A stretch of 64,000 nucleotides of DNA from Mesoterricola silvestris (lineage in GTDB: Bacteria > Acidobacteriota > Holophagae > Holophagales > Holophagaceae), in contig NZ_AP027080.1 of assembly GCF_030295405.1 (NCBI RefSeq), positions 2,108,001 to 2,172,000 on the forward strand, read 5' to 3'. Made by a program: the position numbers and the translations under genes. The notes under the pieces are model-generated. The model was not told the origin of the DNA and did no database searches. It saw only the letters and a list, made by a program, of their open reading frames with translations. Of this stretch, positions 52,128 through 61,242 are shown in pieces (the stretch's first letter is position 1; each line of letters begins with the position of its first letter).

Positions 52128-53095
52128 TTCTTCTCGCCGCAGGCAGGGCAGGTGGTGGCCGTCCTTGACAAGGGTTTATAGCAGAACCTGCAGAGGCGCG
52201 CATGGGTCACCACCGGGCTGCGCGGGGCGTGGCCGGGCGTGGCCAGGTGCGCCGCGAGCACCGCCGTGCCCACGGGCCGGGTCTCCCGGGCCACCCCTTC
52301 CCGCAGCGGACGGAGGGCTTCCAGGAATTTCTGGGCCGACAGGTACCGGTCCCCCAGATTGATGGCCAGGGCCTTCATCACCGCCTCGCTGAGGGCCTTG
52401 GGCACCTGGGGGTTGCGAAGGTGGGGGGGCACGATGGGCGTGCTGGTGAAGGCCTGGGCGATCTTCACGGGGTCCGCGTCGTAGAAGGGCACGGTGCCCG
52501 TGAGCATCTCGTAGATGGTGATGCCCAGGCTCCACAGATCGCTCTGGAACACCGCCCGGCCGCGGAAGTGCTCGGGGGACATGTAGGGCGGCGAACCGAT
52601 GCGGGTCCGGGCGAATTCCTCCTTCTGCAGCTCCAGGATGCGGCTGGTGCCGAAGTCCGTGACCTTGGCCACCCCGTCCCGGGTGATGAGGATATTGGCC
52701 GGGCGCAGGTCCCGGTGGATCACCTGGTGCGCGTGGGCAAAGCCGATGGCCGAACAAACGTCCGTGGCGATCTCCAGGGCCCGGGAGGGCAGGAGGGTGC
52801 GCTCCCGCCGGATCACCTTGTCCAGGCTCTCCCCGTCGATGTATTCCATCACCATGAAGAACAGCCCGTCCTTCTTTTCCGCCGTGATGAGATCGACGAT
52901 GTTGGGGTGCTTGAGCTGGACCATGATCTGCGATTCCAGAAGCATGTTCTGGTCGTCCGTCTGATGGTGGGGCACCTTCAGCGCCACCTTGCGATTCAGG
53001 AGCCTATCCTGAGCAAGGTAAACAGTTCCAAACCCGCCCGCGCCCAGGCGGTCGAGTATCTGGTATTTCCCCAGCATCTGGTCTTTGGAAAGCAC
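52124..53095 (-). CDS. Ser/Thr protein kinase with C-terminal zinc ribbon
   Basis: A 323-residue cytosolic Hanks-type kinase. Visible motifs are the glycine loop LGAGGFGTVY, ATP-lysine K40, the catalytic loop H127-R-D-L-R-P-A-N, D147-F-G and the SPPYMSPEH activation/APE region. R131 stands where Ser/Thr kinases normally have K. After a linker the C terminus has two CxxC pairs (CRFC and CPAC), a small zinc ribbon. There is no transmembrane or PASTA segment. Its stop overlaps the tamB start (ATGA). It may phosphorylate an envelope or regulatory protein, but the target is unknown. Confidence 0.9.
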   Translation of the reverse strand: MLSKDQMLGKYQILDRLGAGGFGTVYLAQDRLLNRKVALKVPHHQTDDQNMLLESQIMVQLKHPNIVDLITAEKKDGLFFMVMEYIDGESLDKVIRRERTLLPSRALEIATDVCSAIGFAHAHQVIHRDLRPANILITRDGVAKVTDFGTSRILELQKEEFARTRIGSPPYMSPEHFRGRAVFQSDLWSLGITIYEMLTGTVPFYDADPVKIAQAFTSTPIVPPHLRNPQVPKALSEAVMKALAINLGDRYLSAQKFLEALRPLREGVARETRPVGTAVLAAHLATPGHAPRSPVVTHARLCRFCYKPLSRTATTCPACGEKN

Positions 53096-53289
53096 GGTTT
53101 TGCCTCTGGAATGAGCGTCATGTAGGTGGACCGGGAAGTCAACTGGTCAAAAAAAAAGGGAGGGCGGGGTGTGGGGGGGTGGGGCTCGGCGCCTTGGGGG
53201 CCGGATGGTCCAGGGCTGTCCTGCCGGGGGCCGAGGGGAGGGGGAGGTTCCGGGATGGTTCCGGCCCACCGGGGTTCCGGTTGTTTGCG

Positions 53290-53466
53290 CCGACCCAGCG
53301 GTAGCGCGAGCAGCAAGCATGCTGCTCGCGCTGCCCTGGCGGGCGCGGGTCGGGGATGGGGTGGGGGCGACGTGGGGGAGGGCTACCCTGGGCCCCGACC
53401 GCTATGGGAAATGGACAACGGCAAGCGCGAGCAGCATGCTTGCTGCTCGCGCTACCGATGGGTCGG
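53290..53466. repeat. Large inverted repeat with palindromic arms
   Basis: In the 467-bp gap between the kinase start and the rpoD stop, two 43-nt arms (53290-53332 and 53424-53466) are reverse complements with one mismatch. Each arm also contains its own 30-nt hairpin, AGCGCGAGCAGCA with TGCTGCTCGCGCT, at 53303-53332 and 53424-53453. The 91 bases between are GC-rich with no gene. It could form a cruciform, or act as a strong transcript end for rpoD. Apart from this structure I see nothing coding in the gap. Confidence 0.8.
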
Positions 53467-53562
53467 GGCATCGGGGTGGGACCCTGGTGGGTCGGGGGGT
53501 TCCGGGGGACCTCTCCGGAGGGGATCGCGGCCCCCGGCGGGGAAGGCCGGGGCGGGATCCGG

Positions 53563-55275
<1,713 letters not shown>

Positions 55276-55391
55276 TAATACCTCAAAGAACCACGGGATC
55301 ACGGGATCCAAGGTGTCTGTCGCGTATTGGAGTCTCGGCACCGAATCGAGGGCAAAGTTCACCCATCGTGACAAGGCACCTAGAATTACTC

Positions 55392-55419
55392 AGTATAGGA
55401 AATCAACGCCCCCTGGCAA
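55392..55419 (-). promoter_or_regulatory. Sigma-70 promoter of rpoD
   Basis: On the minus strand TTGCCA (five of six to consensus), a 16-base spacer and TATACT (five of six) stand upstream of rpoD, predicting a start near 55385 and a leader of about 110 nt. The -35 box lies in a CCCC/GGGG hairpin that could also weaken read-through from dnaG. Confidence 0.7.
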
Positions 55420-55459
55420 GGGGGAATTACAAATTAGATGCGCGAATGGAGAGAAATGT

Positions 55460-57205
55460 TTACCGCGAGAAGGATTTCCTTCTCAGGCTCGTCAGCTCCT
55501 TGCCCAGCCGGGCCCCGCGCTGGAGCAGTTCGTTCACGGTGAGGGCCAGGCGCCGGGACAGCTCCGGATCCACCATCACGGCGGGGTCCTGCATCTGCCG
55601 GCTCAGGGCCTGCTTTTCCCGCTCCACGAAGGCCATTTCCAGCTTCAGGAACACCTGGTCCGGCAGGAGCTCGGCGTCGTCCTTCACGCTCCACCGGGCC
55701 TCGATGTGCCGGAGCTGGGCCAGGGCCTCGGGGGGGATCTGGGATTCGTCCCCGGCGGCGTCCAGCAGGCACTGGAGGAGGGGCGCCCCCGTGAGGGACT
55801 CCCACCAGGCCGGGGGGGCCGAGCCCAGCCGGGCCAGGAAGGCCGGGTCCCGGGAAAGGAGCAGGAGGGGCCTCAGGAGGTCGTCCACCTCGGCCACCAC
55901 CGGGGCGGCCACCGCCGCCTCGGGTTGGTGGGGGGCCTGGGCCCGGGCCTTGATGGCCTTGTCCAGCTCCTCCAGGGGGATCTTCAGCTCGTGGGCCAGG
56001 CTCGCGAACAGCTCCCGCTGCTCGGGGGTGTGGGGCAGGTAGGCCAGGAACCCCGCCAGCTCCCGCAGGGCCTCCATGCGCTCCGCGGTGCGCCGCAGGT
56101 CCTTGCCCTCCAGGGCGCGGTTGATGATGAAATTGGTCCAGTCCGGGGCCCTGCCCATGAGCTCCCGGAAGGCGTCGGCCCCCAGGGTCATGCACCAGGT
56201 GTCCGGGTCCTCGCCCTGGGGCAGGAGCAGGAGGCGCACGTCGAAGCCCAGGGGCAGGGCCAGCTTGAGGCTCTTCTCCATGGCCCGCAGGCCCGCGGCG
56301 TCCCCGTCGAAGCAGAGGATGAGGCGCTTGGTGAACCGCCCCACCAGCTGCAGGTGGCCCTCCGTGAGGGCGGTGCCCAGGGGCGCAACCGCCTGGTGGA
56401 TGCCCTGCTGGTGGAGCTGGAGCACATCGAAGTACCCCTCCACCACCAGGGCGCCGTCCCTGAGCTGCCCCTTGGCCCGGTGGAACCCGAAGAGCACCGA
56501 CCCCTTCTGGAAGAGGGAGGTTTCCCGGGTGTTCAGGTACTTCGGCTTGGCGTCGCCGAAGGCCCGGCCCCCGAAGGCGATGACCTTGCCCCGGGCATCG
56601 AGGATGGGAATGACCAACCGGTCCCGGAGGAAGTCCAGGAAGCTTCCCCTTTCGCTGCGGGAAACCAGCCCGGTCTGCTCCAGCAGCTCCAGGGAGAAGC
56701 CCTGGGCCTTCAGGTGGGTGACCAGGGCCTCCCAGGCGTCCGGGGCGCAGCCCAGGCCCGCCTCCTGGATGAAGGCGGGGGTCATGCCCCGGCCCCGCAG
56801 GTAGTCCATGGCCTTGGGGGATTCGGCCAGCTTGCGCTGGTAGAAGGCCTGGGCGGTCTCCAGGGCCAGGCGGAGCCGGGCCTCCAGGTCCAGTTCGGCC
56901 GCGGGCCGCTCCCGCTGCCGGGGCAGGTCGATGCCGGCCGACCTAGCGAGCTGCTCCAGGGCCTCCGGGAAGGGCAGGCCCTCCCGCTCCATGATCCAAG
57001 TGAAGGCATCACCGTGCTTACCGCATCCGAAGCAGTGGTAGAAGCCCCGGTCGGCCACCACCTGGAAGCTGGGGCTGCGTTCGCTGTGGAAGGGGCAGAG
57101 CCCCACCCAGGCCGAACCCTGGCGCCTCAGTTTGACGGCCTGTCCCACCAGCGCCACCAAGTCCGTCGCGTCCTTGATGCGTTGCACAAGTTCCCTGTCC
57201 CGCAT
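55460..57205 (-). CDS. dnaG: DNA primase DnaG
   Basis: A 581-residue primase that makes RNA primers for replication. The N-terminal zinc domain has C37, H40, C58 and C61 (GLCPFHSERSPSF; YHCFGCGKHG). The TOPRIM/RNA-polymerase core (about 110-430) has KYLNTRETSLFQKG, VVEGYFDVL, the ILCFDGDAAG metal site and PQGEDPD. The C-terminal helicase-binding region (about 440-581) is weakly conserved, as usual. rpoD is next on the same strand after 184 bases. Confidence 0.96.
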   Translation of the reverse strand: MRDRELVQRIKDATDLVALVGQAVKLRRQGSAWVGLCPFHSERSPSFQVVADRGFYHCFGCGKHGDAFTWIMEREGLPFPEALEQLARSAGIDLPRQRERPAAELDLEARLRLALETAQAFYQRKLAESPKAMDYLRGRGMTPAFIQEAGLGCAPDAWEALVTHLKAQGFSLELLEQTGLVSRSERGSFLDFLRDRLVIPILDARGKVIAFGGRAFGDAKPKYLNTRETSLFQKGSVLFGFHRAKGQLRDGALVVEGYFDVLQLHQQGIHQAVAPLGTALTEGHLQLVGRFTKRLILCFDGDAAGLRAMEKSLKLALPLGFDVRLLLLPQGEDPDTWCMTLGADAFRELMGRAPDWTNFIINRALEGKDLRRTAERMEALRELAGFLAYLPHTPEQRELFASLAHELKIPLEELDKAIKARAQAPHQPEAAVAAPVVAEVDDLLRPLLLLSRDPAFLARLGSAPPAWWESLTGAPLLQCLLDAAGDESQIPPEALAQLRHIEARWSVKDDAELLPDQVFLKLEMAFVEREKQALSRQMQDPAVMVDPELSRRLALTVNELLQRGARLGKELTSLRRKSFSR

Positions 57206-57385
57206 TTCCCGGTTTCCCCGCCATCCAGACTGCTTGAGAACCCCGCCGGAGGCAAGGGCGGTGATGGCGATTTCAAAAAAGGCACGCTAGCGATTCAAGG
57301 GCCCCGTGCCAATAAATGACCAAAAAAAGAATTTCCCCCGAAGGGTTCCGTATTAGTATGGGCCATGTATCCATCAAGGAGCGCT

Positions 57386-58855
57386 ATGCCTAACATCGAT
57401 ATCAGTTCCCAGACGGGCAAGGACTTCTCGGGCGATGTCCTGATCGTCCCGGTGTTTTCCGGCCGCGAGCGCCATAGGTTGCCTCTCGCCATCTCCAAGG
57501 TCGCGCGGCAGGTCATGGACGAGAGCGATTTCAAGGCGGACTATCTTGAAGTTGTGCCGCTCCACCACCCCAATGGAGTGAAAGATTGCCGCTGGATGCT
57601 TCTCGTCGGACTCGGGGAAGAAGAGGCCGTTACCCATAACAAAATCCGCAAGGCGGTGGGAACTGCGGCCCGCAACGCCCTCAAGAAGGGCTGGAAGCGC
57701 GTGGGCATCGTGAGCCCCTCCACCTCCTCCCTGGACCACGACGAGGTGCAGGTGGCGGTGCTGGAAGGCGCCCTCCTGGCCGACTACGATTTCGCCGCCT
57801 TCAAGGGCAAGCCCGAGCCCAAGCGCTTCGAGAGCCTGGATGTCTTCACCAACGGCGACGACACCCGCAAGGCCCGGCGCCGCCTCCCCCAGATCGAGGC
57901 CGGCGTGGGCGCCTGCCACCGCGTGCGGGACCTGGCCAACACCCCCGCCTCCGACCTGCACCCCGAGTCCTTCGCCGCCGAGGCCCAGAAGCTGGCCAAG
58001 GCCCACAAGCTGGGCATCGAGATCCTGGGCCCCGACGAGCTGGCCAAGGGCAACTTCAACGCCGTGCTGGCCGTGGCCAAGGGTTCGGCCCGCCCCGCCC
58101 GCGTCGTGAAGCTCGAGTACAAGCCCAAGGAGAAGGCCAAGCGCCACATCGTCCTGGTGGGCAAGGGCGTCACCTTCGATTCGGGCGGCCTCTCCCTCAA
58201 GGACGCCGGCGGCATGGAGACCATGAAGGACGATATGACCGGCGCCGCCATCGTGCTGGCCACCCTCGTGGCCTGCGCCCAGATGGAGGCCCCCATCCAG
58301 GTCACCGGCCTCATGGGCCTGGTGGAGAACATGCCCTCGGGCACCAGCTACAAGCCCGGCGACGTCATCCGCGCCCGCAGCGGCAAGACCATCGAGGTCC
58401 TGAACACGGACGCCGAGGGCCGCCTGGTGCTGGCCGACCTGCTGGACTACGCCTCGGGCATGGACGCCGACCACATCGTGGACCTGGCCACCCTCACCGG
58501 CGCCTGCGTCGTGGCCCTGGGCGACGGCGTCTCCGGCGTCATGGGCACCGACCAGAAGCTGGTGGAGCGCCTCCTGGACGCGGGCTCCCGCACCGGCGAG
58601 TACCTCTGGCAGCTGCCCCTGGTGGAGGAGTACAAGGAGGCCCTGCGCAGCAAGGTCGCCGACGTGAAGAACATCTCCGGCACCAAGTGGGGCGGGTCCA
58701 TCACCGCCGGCCTCTTCCTTTCCGAGTTCGTCTCCTCCGCCTCCTGGGCCCACGTGGACCTTTCGGGCAACTGGTCCTCCTCCGAGCGGGACTTCCGTCC
58801 CCACGGCGCCACGGGCGAAGGCCCGCGCTGGCTCCTGGACTGGATCCTGGGCTAA
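57386..58855 (+). CDS. pepA: Leucyl aminopeptidase (M17)
   Basis: A 489-residue cytosolic dizinc aminopeptidase. The metal- and substrate-binding core is in VGKGVTFDSGGLSLK, the MKDDMTGAA segment, the signature NTDAEGRLVLADLL and the carboxyl-end SGTKWGGSITAGLFL. The N-terminal domain is the usual macro-like module. The ATG at 57386 follows AAGGAG; an ATG at 57365 precedes that site and is unlikely. It is divergent from dnaG and closed by a good terminator, so it is a single-gene unit. Confidence 0.95.
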   Translation: MPNIDISSQTGKDFSGDVLIVPVFSGRERHRLPLAISKVARQVMDESDFKADYLEVVPLHHPNGVKDCRWMLLVGLGEEEAVTHNKIRKAVGTAARNALKKGWKRVGIVSPSTSSLDHDEVQVAVLEGALLADYDFAAFKGKPEPKRFESLDVFTNGDDTRKARRRLPQIEAGVGACHRVRDLANTPASDLHPESFAAEAQKLAKAHKLGIEILGPDELAKGNFNAVLAVAKGSARPARVVKLEYKPKEKAKRHIVLVGKGVTFDSGGLSLKDAGGMETMKDDMTGAAIVLATLVACAQMEAPIQVTGLMGLVENMPSGTSYKPGDVIRARSGKTIEVLNTDAEGRLVLADLLDYASGMDADHIVDLATLTGACVVALGDGVSGVMGTDQKLVERLLDAGSRTGEYLWQLPLVEEYKEALRSKVADVKNISGTKWGGSITAGLFLSEFVSSASWAHVDLSGNWSSSERDFRPHGATGEGPRWLLDWILG

Positions 58856-58877
58856 TCAGTAATTTATCGCTCATATA

Positions 58878-58914
58878 AAAAAATCGGGGGGATCCAAGCC
58901 TCCCGGTTTTTTTA
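58878..58914 (+). terminator. Intrinsic terminator after pepA
   Basis: ATCGGGGGG and CCTCCCGG form a stem, extended by flanking A and T runs and ending in seven T residues, 23 bases after the pepA stop. The stem contains G-T wobbles. Confidence 0.8.
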
Positions 58915-58933
58915 TGCCTCGGCATTTGTGCTA

Positions 58934-58963
58934 TTGACGTATTCCGGGATCAGAGGATCTTAT
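58934..58963 (+). promoter_or_regulatory. Putative sigma-70 promoter for the HU-family gene
   Basis: TTGACG at 58934-58939 (five of six) and TCTTAT at 58958-58963 (four of six) are 18 bases apart, 39 bases before the ATG. The position is good, but the -10 is weak. Confidence 0.5.
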
Positions 58964-59002
58964 TGGTGACACGTACCCCCATCCGCGTGCCCGGAGACAT
59001 TC

Positions 59003-59299
59003 ATGGAAACGATGGAAACCCTCACCAAGGCGGACCTCTCCAAACATCTCATCGAGAACCTCGAGATGGCCAAGAAGGACGCCGACCTCATGGTCAATTC
59101 CTTCCTCGACAGCATCGTGGAGTCGCTCCACCGCGGCGAGGGCGTCGAGCTGCGCGGCTTCGGTTCCTTCCGCCTCCGCGACCGCAAGGCGCGCCAGGGC
59201 CGGAACCCCCGCAGCGGCCAGTCCATCCATGTCCCCCCCAAGCGGGTGGTCTACTTCAAGCTCGGCAAGGAACTGCGCAGCCGCCTCATCGACGAATGA
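59003..59299 (+). CDS. HU/IHF-family DNA-binding protein
   Basis: A 98-residue nucleoid protein of the HU/IHF fold. KADLSKHLIE at the N-terminal helix pair, GVELRGFGSFRLRDRKAR, and the DNA-embracing arm RQGRNPRSGQSIHVPPKR show the family; ARQGRNPRSG corresponds to the usual R-NPxTG loop. It may be an HU homodimer or an IHF subunit; no second copy is in the window to judge. GGAG precedes the ATG. Its stop overlaps the convergent hydrolase stop by 14 bases. Confidence 0.92.
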   Translation: METMETLTKADLSKHLIENLEMAKKDADLMVNSFLDSIVESLHRGEGVELRGFGSFRLRDRKARQGRNPRSGQSIHVPPKRVVYFKLGKELRSRLIDE

Positions 59300-60254
59300 G
59301 CCACGCGCGGGCCGCGTCGCGGACCTCGTCCCCGTAGCGGCTGCCCAATATCTCGGAACAGTGGAGGTGCCAGGTGGGCACCTCCACGGTCCTGTTCTCC
59401 ACGAAGCGCGAAGCCACCCAGCGCTGCACCGCGGGCGGGGCCAGGCGGTCCTGGGAGGCGATGAAGCAGAGGCTGGGCGTGCCCAGGCGCATGCCGTCGA
59501 TGCGCCGCCTCAGGTCCGTCTCGTCCCGGGCATAGCCGCCCCGGGCCGCGGCCCAGGCGCTGCCAAGGCTCCCGATGGCCGGGGCCAGGAACCGGTGCCA
59601 GAAGCGGTCCTCGGGGCCGCGCACGAGCCGCTCGGCGAAGTCCCGGCTGCTGGCGGGGGCGCCCTCCCAGATGATGCCGCCCAGGGGGCCCCGGCCCTCC
59701 TTTTCCAGCTGGGCCAGGGCCAGCAGGCCCACGCTGGCGCCCAGGCTGCGTCCCAGCAGGAGGATGCGGCCGCGGGGATAGCCCCGGGCCTCCAGGGCGT
59801 GCACCACCATGGCCACCTCCCGGGATTCCCGGGCGCCCAGGGTCACCGGCGGCACGGGGCCCCCGGCGCGCATGGCGTCGTCCCGGCCCAGGTACGTGAA
59901 GATCGCCGCGTCCAGGTCCGGGAACATGCGCAGGGCGGGGCTGGTGCCCCAGCGGTCGTCGCCGAAGCCGTGGAGCATGAGCACGACGCCCCTGGAGGGC
60001 TGCGCGCGCCGCAGGAACCACACCTCCCGGGGCCCGGCCTGGAAGGTCTCCCAGGCGCCGCCGGGGTCGCCGGCGCCGCCCCGGGCCAGGTCCCTGTAGG
60101 TGGCATCCACCCGCTCCCGGGGCTGGGGGTGGTAGAAGGGCGGGTCCGTGAGTTCGCGGGCCACGGAACGGGCCCTGGAAACCACGAAGACGCCCAGGAC
60201 CGCCAGGGCCAGGAACGCCGGCCCCAGGATGAACCGGGCCGGGGACTTCAGCAC
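59286..60254 (-). CDS. Membrane-anchored alpha/beta-hydrolase
   Basis: A 322-residue hydrolase with one N-terminal hydrophobic segment (about 8-27), which would anchor it in the inner membrane or act as a signal. The fold's HG oxyanion turn is in VLMLHGFGDDRWG and the nucleophile elbow is GRSLGASVG (Ser). A candidate acid aspartate is in SQDRLAPP and a histidine in PTWHLHCS. The substrate is unknown; lipid esters or acylated polymers are possible. The start is GTG at 60254, or a TTG at 60260 that overlaps the lipoprotein stop; neither has a strong ribosome site. Confidence 0.82.
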   Translation of the reverse strand: MLKSPARFILGPAFLALAVLGVFVVSRARSVARELTDPPFYHPQPRERVDATYRDLARGGAGDPGGAWETFQAGPREVWFLRRAQPSRGVVLMLHGFGDDRWGTSPALRMFPDLDAAIFTYLGRDDAMRAGGPVPPVTLGARESREVAMVVHALEARGYPRGRILLLGRSLGASVGLLALAQLEKEGRGPLGGIIWEGAPASSRDFAERLVRGPEDRFWHRFLAPAIGSLGSAWAAARGGYARDETDLRRRIDGMRLGTPSLCFIASQDRLAPPAVQRWVASRFVENRTVEVPTWHLHCSEILGSRYGDEVRDAARAWLIRR

Positions 60255-60256
60255 CC

Positions 60257-60688
60257 TCAAGATTCCAGCCGCGCCACCACGCCGGGAATGCCTTCGGCCT
60301 GGGGGGTGGGTTCCGGCTTCCCGTAGAGGACCGCCTTGAACTGCTGGGAGAAGAGCACCTGGAAGACGCCCTGGCCGGGCGTGACCTCGATGTCGATCTG
60401 GTCGGGCCCGAAGGCGTCCAGGGCGCTGAGGAGCACCAGGTGGTGCTTGCCCGCGGCCAGGCCGGTGATGGTCAGCCGCTTGCACTTCTTGCTGGTCTGC
60501 TGCACCGGGATGCGGATGCCGTCGATGGTCAGGTCCACGGGGCCGTCGACCTTCTTGGTGAACTGGAGCAGGACGGTTCCCGCGGGAACGGGCTTGCTCG
60601 GCTTGATGGCCTTGGGCTTGCCGCAAGCCAGGCCCGCCGCGAGGATCACGCAGCCCGCGAGGGCCGCTCTGCTCGGGAATCCCATCAT
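60257..60688 (-). CDS. Hypothetical lipoprotein with PEGA-like fold
   Basis: A 143-residue lipoprotein with a signal ending at C22 (AAGLAC). The mature part is a small beta-rich domain (about 40-110: GPVDLTIDGIRIPVQQ, LTITGLAAGKHHLVLLSA) resembling a PEGA/carboxypeptidase-regulatory-like fold. No enzymatic motif is seen. GGAGG stands five bases before the ATG. The hydrolase gene follows directly, so they are probably co-expressed and may act on the same envelope component. Confidence 0.72.
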   Translation of the reverse strand: MMGFPSRAALAGCVILAAGLACGKPKAIKPSKPVPAGTVLLQFTKKVDGPVDLTIDGIRIPVQQTSKKCKRLTITGLAAGKHHLVLLSALDAFGPDQIDIEVTPGQGVFQVLFSQQFKAVLYGKPEPTPQAEGIPGVVARLES

Positions 60689-60769
60689 GGAAACCTCCAG
60701 CCTTGAGACTACCTATTTTGAACCCGCGCCGCCACAAGCTATGCTGGTTGTTTGACCCGAGGAGCGACC

Positions 60770-61237
60770 ATGACCCGCGTTAAACTGACCACCAGCAAGG
60801 GCGACATCAATCTGGAGCTGTTCCCGAAGGAAGCCCCGGGCACCGTGGCCAACTTCGTCAAGCTGTCCAAGGAGGGCTTCTATGACGGCCTGGCCTTCCA
60901 CCGCGTGATCCCCTCATTCGTCATCCAGGGGGGCTGCCCCAACACCCGCGAGGGCGCCGGCGGCGCCCCGGGCACCGGCGGCCCGGGCTGGAGGATCAAG
61001 TGCGAGACCGCGGGCAACCCCCACAAGCACGAGCTGGGCGCCCTCTCCATGGCCCACGCCGGCAAGGACACCGGCGGCAGCCAGTTCTTCATCGTCAACG
61101 GCGACGCCTCCAACGTCCGCCACCTGGACGGCGTCCACACCGTCTTCGGCAAGTGCGTGAGCGCCGAGGACATCCAGGTCGTCCAGGCCATCAGGGCCAA
61201 CGACCGCATCGTCAAGGCCGAAGTCACCGAGGAGTAG
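60770..61237 (+). CDS. Peptidyl-prolyl cis-trans isomerase, cyclophilin type
   Basis: A 155-residue cytosolic cyclophilin that speeds proline isomerisation. [13 protein letters not shown] (catalytic R), [19 protein letters not shown] and [11 protein letters not shown] are the family signatures. There is no signal peptide. The ATG at 60770 follows GAGGAG. metG starts five bases after its stop on the same strand. Confidence 0.95.
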   Translation: MTRVKLTTSKGDINLELFPKEAPGTVANFVKLSKEGFYDGLAFHRVIPSFVIQGGCPNTREGAGGAPGTGGPGWRIKCETAGNPHKHELGALSMAHAGKDTGGSQFFIVNGDASNVRHLDGVHTVFGKCVSAEDIQVVQAIRANDRIVKAEVTEE

Positions 61238-61242
61238 GAAAC

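Noticed and set aside
53290-53466. A CRISPR-like array
   Set aside because: There are only two copies, in inverted orientation, with no regular spacers and no cas genes.
53139-53471. A 110-residue minus-strand protein over the inverted repeat
   Set aside because: It is translated from the palindromic arms, and similar peptides appear on both strands, which is expected from an inverted repeat and not from a gene.
61000-61242. An N-terminal extension of MetRS
   Set aside because: The upstream in-frame sequence overlaps the cyclophilin gene and lacks synthetase character; GTG at 61243 puts HIGH at the normal position.
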